Assembly (NCBI GenBank): GCA_004352715.1 | Contig: SCFE01000039.1 | Location: 1,271,258 to 1,335,257 of the forward strand | DNA: 64,000 nucleotides | Direction of reading: 5' to 3' | Origin: Hofstenia miamia | Lineage: Eukaryota > Xenacoelomorpha > Acoela | In this document: piece after piece, positions 57,869 to 64,000 of the stretch | Position numbering within the stretch: the stretch's first letter is position 1 | Layout: every line of letters begins with the position of its first letter | Made by a program: the position numbers and the translations under genes | Notes under the pieces: generated by a model | Seen by the model: the letters and a program-made list of their open reading frames with translations, nothing else | Databases searched by the model: none | What the model was told of the DNA's origin: nothing

Positions 57869-60800
57869 TCAAGTACGGGTTGTTGAGTAATCATTGTTGT
57901 AGAATTTGTATCCTAGCCATGATTGTCCTGAGATATACTGTTGCTTAAGATAAATTTTAATTTGTTTCTTAAAAGCTCTTAGTTTTTCAATATTCTTTAT
58001 CTCTTTAGGTAATGAATTCCATGTTCTGATAGCGGTATTAATAAATGATTCTTTCAAGACTTTTTTTCTGTACTTAATGCAGGAAAAATGTTTTGATCTG
58101 GAGTTTTGTTTATGAATAAAACCAGGCATTGAAATCGTATTATAAGGTGGTAAGTTCTTGATGAGTTTAAAAAATGTCAACATAGTATTCAAAATGACAA
58201 GCTGTCTTGGAAAAAGGATTGATTTGGAAATGTAGTCTTTAGTTCTGGCGGAATTTTTCTTTGAGACATTAAGTGCCCATTTTAATTGCACATCAAGTTT
58301 CTTGAAAAAAGCATCTTTTATATCAGTGAATAATATATTTGCATAATTTAGATGACTCATTATAAATGCATGAAAAAATTGAATTATTGCACAAGCTGGT
58401 AATTGCATTACTATCATTGACATGTTTCTTATACCAATGGCTAATTTTCGAACTATTGCATTAATGTGAGATTCAAAATTTAGCTTAGAATCAAACATTA
58501 CTCCTAGGTACTTTAAATTATCTACAGTCGGGATGCTAATATTATTGAGATTAAGGGTTAAGGCTGAAACATCGTGAGTATTTTTAGTGGGCTGCAAAAT
58601 ACAAAATTCAGTTTTATCTTCATTTATAAGCAACCTGTGCATCCTGAAATACGTACATAATTTGTTACAATTTAATGCTATCGATTCAATTGCCATGTGC
58701 ATGGATTTATTATCGCTGAATATGCATGTATCATCGGCGTATTGAATTAAATTACAATCAGTTGTCATATGCATATCGTTTACGTATATACTGAAAAGAA
58801 GCGGACCAAGAATTGTTCCTTGAGGAACACCATTATTAACAGGTAGCCAATTTGAAAAAATATCGCTAATCTTTACTCTCTGATATCTATGGTTCAAATA
58901 ACTAGTTAACAAATTTCTGCTATTATAAGAAAATCCCATATGTGATAATTTTTCTATAAGTATGCTATGATTAATAGAATCGAAAGCTTTAGAAAGGTCT
59001 AAGCAAGCAATAGCAACGAATTTATTTGCATCAAATGAAGATCTCAAATTCTCTGTAGCTTGTAAAAGTGCATCAGAAGTTGAGAAATTTTTTCAAAATC
59101 CAAATTGAGTATTTGACAAAAGATTATATTTATTTAGGTTTTCTGTTATTTGACCGTGCAATATTTTCTCGAATATTTTGCTTATTGGAGATGTTATCGA
59201 AATTGGCCTATAATTTTGCGCAAGTACAGGATCGTTTTTCTTAAAAATCGGAGTAACATGAACAGTTTTTAAATAATCCGGAAAGTAATTATTTCGTATG
59301 CATTCGTTAAATATATAATTTAAAGGAATAGCAATCGATGTGCAGTGACTTTAAGTGCCCATGAAGGAATGTTGGAAGGCCCACTTGATTTGTTGGATTT
59401 AGCTTATGAATTGGTTTTAATGTTTCTAAACCTGTTGTAAAACGGAAAGAAAATTCGGATTGAAAAAATTATTATTTTCATACTTAACAGTTGGACCATT
59501 GTATTTTCCTAGATTAATAAAAGGTTTGTTTAATTCGTTAGAAATTTCATAGGTATCTGTGATGATTTTCCCAGTTTCATTTTTGATAGAATTAATACAA
59601 TTTGTTTTAGATTTCTTACTATTACTGGATCATGAAAAAATTTTCCCTTTTACTTTTTATTTTGGAAAAAAACGGTATTCATTTCTAATGTATTCATTGA
59701 ACGCCTTGCGATTTGCAATATTGGATAAATTTCTAGCTTTTTTATATGCAACAAAATTTCTATGAGTTTTGAAAGTTCTAAATATTCTATATGCGATATT
59801 TTTTTCACGAATCAATGTTTTGCAAAATTCATTTATCCATGGTTTACTATGCGCAGATGTGTGCGAAATGCTTTTATGATTTGATTTAATCATAATTTTC
59901 CTTTCTGGACAAAATTTATTTAGATAAAATTCAAAAATTTCTAAAAAATGTATCAACATTGTATTTGCATTTGGGGCAGTATACACAGGAAGCCAGTTTT
60001 CTGAAGAAATTGCCGATTTAAGATTGTTTATATTTTCAGTACTATTTTCACGGATTTTTATCCACTTTGTGACATTATTCTAAGACGATTCAGATTTAGA
60101 AAACTCAATACATGTAATGCAGTGGACAGAAAAAGGGCATTCAGATGAGTAAAAACTATATGATGCATTATTTGTTTCGGCAAGCACAACGTAATCAATT
60201 AGCGTGGTACTTGATGATGTGATTCTAGTCTGCAGTATTGCGTTAGCCAATTTTACATTGAAAGCATTTAATATTAGGTCAATTTTGCACTGTTCATTAG
60301 TGTTAAAGTAATTTAGGTTCCAGTCTCCAAGTAGCATTAAATCTTTATTTTCAGAACAAGCTAAAGATAATTCCTCTTCTAATTGCTGAATAAATAGATT
60401 AGCAAATTTCTTGTTTGGACAGTAAGANGAATGTACGGTGACGGTGTGTCCTTTAATGAGGTGCTTTGAACGCAAGTGTCGATACATCGATGTTCCTATG
60501 ATGAGAAAATCTGTGTCTTCTCTTAGCTTTTTTGGGTGGAATCTCGCTGTAATTTTGGAGTGATTCAGATCTTCAGGCGTTAGATTTTCTGGTGATGACG
60601 TTTGTGTTTGTGTGTTGCAGTTGTTTGGTGTGATTTGCGTTTGTTTATCAATGGTGATTGCATCTTCTTCAGCGTGGCATGTTTCAGAAAGTTTTGATAG
60701 AAGTGAATGAAATGTACAGAGTTCTTCTTTTGACAATGCGTTAAACGGTGCTAATAACTTCGTGCGCGATAATTGTGTTAACGAAGCATCTGCGGATGCT

Positions 60801-60900
60801 GCGGAGGTAATTGTTTTCAGCAAAGCGCGCTCATCAGACCCGACTGCTCGTAACGAAATCATTACGCGTTTTTTCAAATACATTGCTATTTTTCATTTTA
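57869..60900 (-). mobile_element. LINE F, longest copy: ORF1-like start, endonuclease, RT
   Basis: Reading from the right: an ORF1-like segment from an ATG near 60883 (ends LIIGTSMYRHLRSKHL); after the N at 60428 the C-terminal half of an apurinic-type endonuclease (LLGDWNLNY, LIDYVV, FSVH); a linker at 59986-59657 (KPWINEFCKTLIREKN); RT fingers at about 59250-59100 (NYRPISITSPISKIFEKIL); the RT core 59047-57869 with CLDLSKAFDSINHSIL, GVPQGTILGPLLFSIYVND and the catalytic YADDT; then the C-terminal WNSLPKEIKNI. A TGA at 59093-59095 replaces the conserved Arg of the QxGFR motif. CR1/L2/Jockey-like group. Related to, but distinct from, copies A to D. Confidence 0.88.
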
Positions 60901-62319
60901 AAAAATTCCATATGTTTCTAATGATTAATATCTGCAATCATTGTTCCGTTTTCGCCAATGTTTCCTATCCATAAAAAATTCCATGCGTTTAATTCGTTTT
61001 TTTGCTAATACAAAACGGGAAAATATTCGCCATACTTAAACATTACAGGCGTATGAAATATAGACTTACATGATAAAGGCAATTTCGTTTTCCGTATAAA
61101 TTATACATGCAACATTATTATTAGGATTTATACATATACATGCTTTAATTAATACACTATTATGATATTAGTTTTACACAACGGTCTATTCTCTGCATTT
61201 CTTTTTGGTTTATACGGATTTTCGGGGGTGTACACGTTTGCTGACTGTTACATGTTTTGTCGAATTTGCACGTTTTTCAGTTTATTTGGTTTATGACTCT
61301 TGCTCACAATCTTGTTGATATCTTTTCCAATGTATTGTGTAGTTGCCATAAAAATGAGAACGCGTTTTTCCACGCAATTCACAGAGTTGTTCTAGTTGAT
61401 GTATTGCTACACACTCGATTCCCCTTCACTGGATATGATTTCCAATCATTAAATTAGTCATATCCATGTTGAGATCGCCTTTTAAACGTACAAATGCTTG
61501 TACATAGTGTATTATTCACACTTAAAAAATATAGGCGCATGATATTTTAAAGATAGATTACTAAGAAATTTGAGAAAATTGCAAACTAATATTTTGTAAG
61601 CGGAGGAGCTCTACAATATCAGCCATATGGCAAGTGTTAGGTCGAATATTGCTAAAAATACAAATATTAATATGTACTTGATTAAAGTACAAGAGTTAGA
61701 AATCAGAAATATTAAAACCTTTGATCCCCTGAATTTAATGTTTTTGCTTTCATCATTTGTACTAATTTAAAATATTTCACGTTTATATATATATATATAT
61801 AGGGGTATATATAGGGGTATTGTGAGGTCAGTTGCAATCATCATGCGAGACTGTCATTTATGTTAACTTTTGTTTTTAAGTTTAGTAATGCCTAATAATT
61901 CTATGTAATTGTTTAATACAATTTTGTCATAAAAATTTCAGTTCACTTCTAGTCAGGTCGTTTATATATTTCTAATAAGTGATTTCAACGAACTGAAGTA
62001 TTTACAAATGCAAATCAAATTATACATCAACAAGGAACTACGTTTCAGTTTTTAAATTACCAGAAAATCTGATTTGAAAGAAGAGTATTTGGGGGCAATA
62101 CCGAACCGTCGAGAAAGCCTTCCAAAGAACGTTTTTATCTGCAATAGACATTTTTCTGTGTGAATAATACACTAATTACAAATATTTATACATTTAGAAT
62201 GGCAAATGCATCAAGGGTTTACAAATTTAATGATTGGAGATGATATCTATCATTGGAAAAAATCATCATCAACTATGAATAATGAATGTGTCATCATATT
62301 CATGCTTTAAAGTTACAAA
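60901..62319. other. AT-rich intergenic region
   Basis: No gene recognised. A (TA)n run near 61785-61801 is followed by two GGGGTAT blocks. Confidence 0.5.
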
Positions 62320-62329
62320 AGCAGAAAAC

Positions 62330-62590
62330 CCATGTAATGTATTCACCCACACAAGAGCCATAAACCAAGAAATAAGCTGAAAAATGTGTGCAAAGTCACC
62401 AAAGCTGATCAAAAATCAGAAACCTCATGTAAAGCATACAGCAATGCAAGAGTCATAAACCAAATGAAACTGAAAATCATGCAAAGTCAACAAATCAGTG
62501 AAAGACAAAGAACCATGTAAATGTATGCAGCCATACAAAGTCATAAACCAAATAAAGTGAAAAATGTGCAAAGTTGAGAAAAGATGTTAC
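62330..62590. repeat. Degenerate tandem repeat, about 90 bp x 3
   Basis: Units start near 62332, 62424 and 62513, each with CATGTAA, AA-GTCATAAACCAA and TGCAAAGT blocks. Similar fragments continue to about 62680. Confidence 0.7.
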
Positions 62591-63144
62591 AGTCTACAAA
62601 TGTGTACAACCCAAAAAATCACATGCAAATCTGACAAAAGATGTAAGAGTCTAAAGTGTGTACAGTCATGAAAAATCTGTATACACCAAAAAGAAATGCA
62701 GAGACAAGATTGCTGTGTAAAACTAACATATAATAATATTGTATATTGAAATGCATATATGTGTATAAATTATATTAATAACATTGCATGCATAATTTTT
62801 TAGGATGTGAAATTGTGCCTTTATGTATAAATCACATTTTGATTTTAACATGTAAGTCTATATTTCATATGTTTGTAATGTTAACTCACTTTTATGCATA
62901 ACCCCATGTTTAATTTTTTGCCAATTACTAGTTTGCTTTTATCATGTATTACACCTGTAATGTCAGGTTTAATGAAAAATTTCTTGAAAAATGAAATGAT
63001 GTATTTTGCATATAGTGTATACATTTTCAAAAGACAAAATAAATTACATTGATTGCAGGTGTTATTCATAAAACCATATGTAATTTTTTACAATGAAAAT
63101 AGCATGTTTTGATAAATAAAATGAAGTATTTTTGAGGTCTATGA

Positions 63145-63400
63145 AAATTGTGTTAAACATTGTGCATAGAATTGGCTAAGCAATCAAAATACATGGAAAA
63201 TTTTTATGGATAAACTTAGTCAGCAATGATAATGGTTGTGCATGTGGGTCTGCAAGATGATGTATTTTGAAAAATGATATGTAGTCTTGTACATGTATGT
63301 TCCCAAAAAACAAATTAAATGTTGTACATAGAACTGCCTAAAAAATCAAAATACATGAAAATTTTTATGGATAGGAAAATTATTAGTCAGCAATGCATCA
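63145..63400. repeat. Diverged direct repeat, about 165 bp apart
   Basis: The block ATAGAA-TG-CTAA--AATCAAAATACATG-AAAATTTTTATGGATA-, followed by AGTCAGCAATG, occurs at about 63168 and again at about 63329. Confidence 0.7.
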
Positions 63401-64000
63401 TTACAAATGCAATGTAACCCCAATTGGTCAGCTAATGTATACAAACAAATGTAAGCATGCAAATGAAATAACATGTGATATAGCAACAAACATGTAATGA
63501 AATCAGTCACTGTAGCAGACATGAGTTTATGAATCATTGTAAAATTGAGTCTCATAAATATTAATGAGTCAGTCCGATAGATGGCGTTGCAAATTCCTCA
63601 TCAATATTTGTGGATAAGCACTGAGGTTATTTTGTGACCTCTCCCCTGCCTTATATACTACTCCTTACTGTAATTGTGGATTGGCATTTTGCTCTTTTAT
63701 TATCAACAACACTCTGCTCTTTAACTGATTTCCTTTTTTTCTCAAAGTCAAATGAAGATATTGGAGTAGTAGCAATGCATTTGAAGGTGGGTTGTTCTAT
63801 TGTGCTTTGGATCAGCTGCTTCCTTTTTTCTGATGACTGGCACAGGTAGTTATACAACTAAGTGGCTTATGAGATCTTAAGAAAAATGGAAAAAATATCA
63901 GAGTTCTTTCATCATTTTACATTTGGTTAACACAAAAACTGAGAACATTGACATTAAGACAACAGCAAGTTTGTGAACAATTGAAAATATTGCATGTGTG
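63401..64000. other. Right edge of window, no gene seen
   Basis: Only short frames. A slightly GC-richer patch at 63555-63650 matches nothing I recognise. Confidence 0.4.

Noticed and set aside
1-64000. tRNA, rRNA genes or CRISPR arrays
   Set aside because: No tRNA A/B-box structure, no rRNA-like sequence and no regularly spaced short repeats were seen. The genome is animal, so CRISPR is not expected.

Overview
This is an AT-rich window from a multicellular animal nuclear genome. It has spliced genes with GT-AG introns, no operons, and a heavy load of LTR, Penelope-like and LINE retroelements. The two host genes are a ciliary dynein-arm assembly factor (DNAAF5/HEATR2) and a riboflavin transporter (SLC52A), both animal-type. 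Very small introns (39-53 bp) and a splice acceptor 11 nt before the DNAAF5 start codon resemble invertebrates that trans-splice, such as tunicates or flatworms. I cannot name the species.

Layout. Positions 1-10922 hold most of a minus-strand Ty3/Gypsy-type element (element 1): gag, protease, RT, RNase H, integrase, an acidic/arginine-rich tandem-repeat linker, then an extra large ORF (ORF3) that runs off the left edge. Positions 11484-24432 hold a second, complete but decayed relative (element 2) with 912-bp LTRs, a polypurine tract and a 4-bp ATAC target duplication. Element 2 sits inside an older related LTR (10923-11483 plus 24433-24780). ORF3 aligns between the two elements almost without gaps, and I do not recognise it. 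It is the main candidate for something undescribed.

Positions 24781-28800 are unremarkable AT-rich DNA. DNAAF5 runs on the plus strand from 28817 to 49350. I reconstruct 14 coding exons that join in frame to 814 codons plus stop. Exons 6 to 9 have no long ORF and were found by reading splice sites against the family. Intron 7 holds a Penelope-like element with a GIY-YIG endonuclease, an 820-bp direct duplication of its 3' part, and a 340-bp hAT-type MITE. Intron 10 holds the whole five-exon riboflavin transporter gene on the opposite strand (44669 to 40437).

Positions 50683-60900 are a graveyard of minus-strand LINE copies of a CR1/L2/Jockey-like group. The last 3 kb is low-complexity intergenic DNA with degenerate tandem repeats.

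Two caveats apply throughout. There are five N gaps (2001-3000, 9528-10223, 19335-20305, 22421-23305, 46809-46929). There are also single N characters at 1068, 34893, 53991, 54715 and 60428; several sit exactly where flanking sequence is duplicated, so some duplications may be assembly joins. In the retroelements, premature stops are mostly TGA, often where a relative has Arg or Lys, and the LTR pair differs at several CpG sites. That fits methylation-driven CGA-to-TGA decay better than a changed genetic code.
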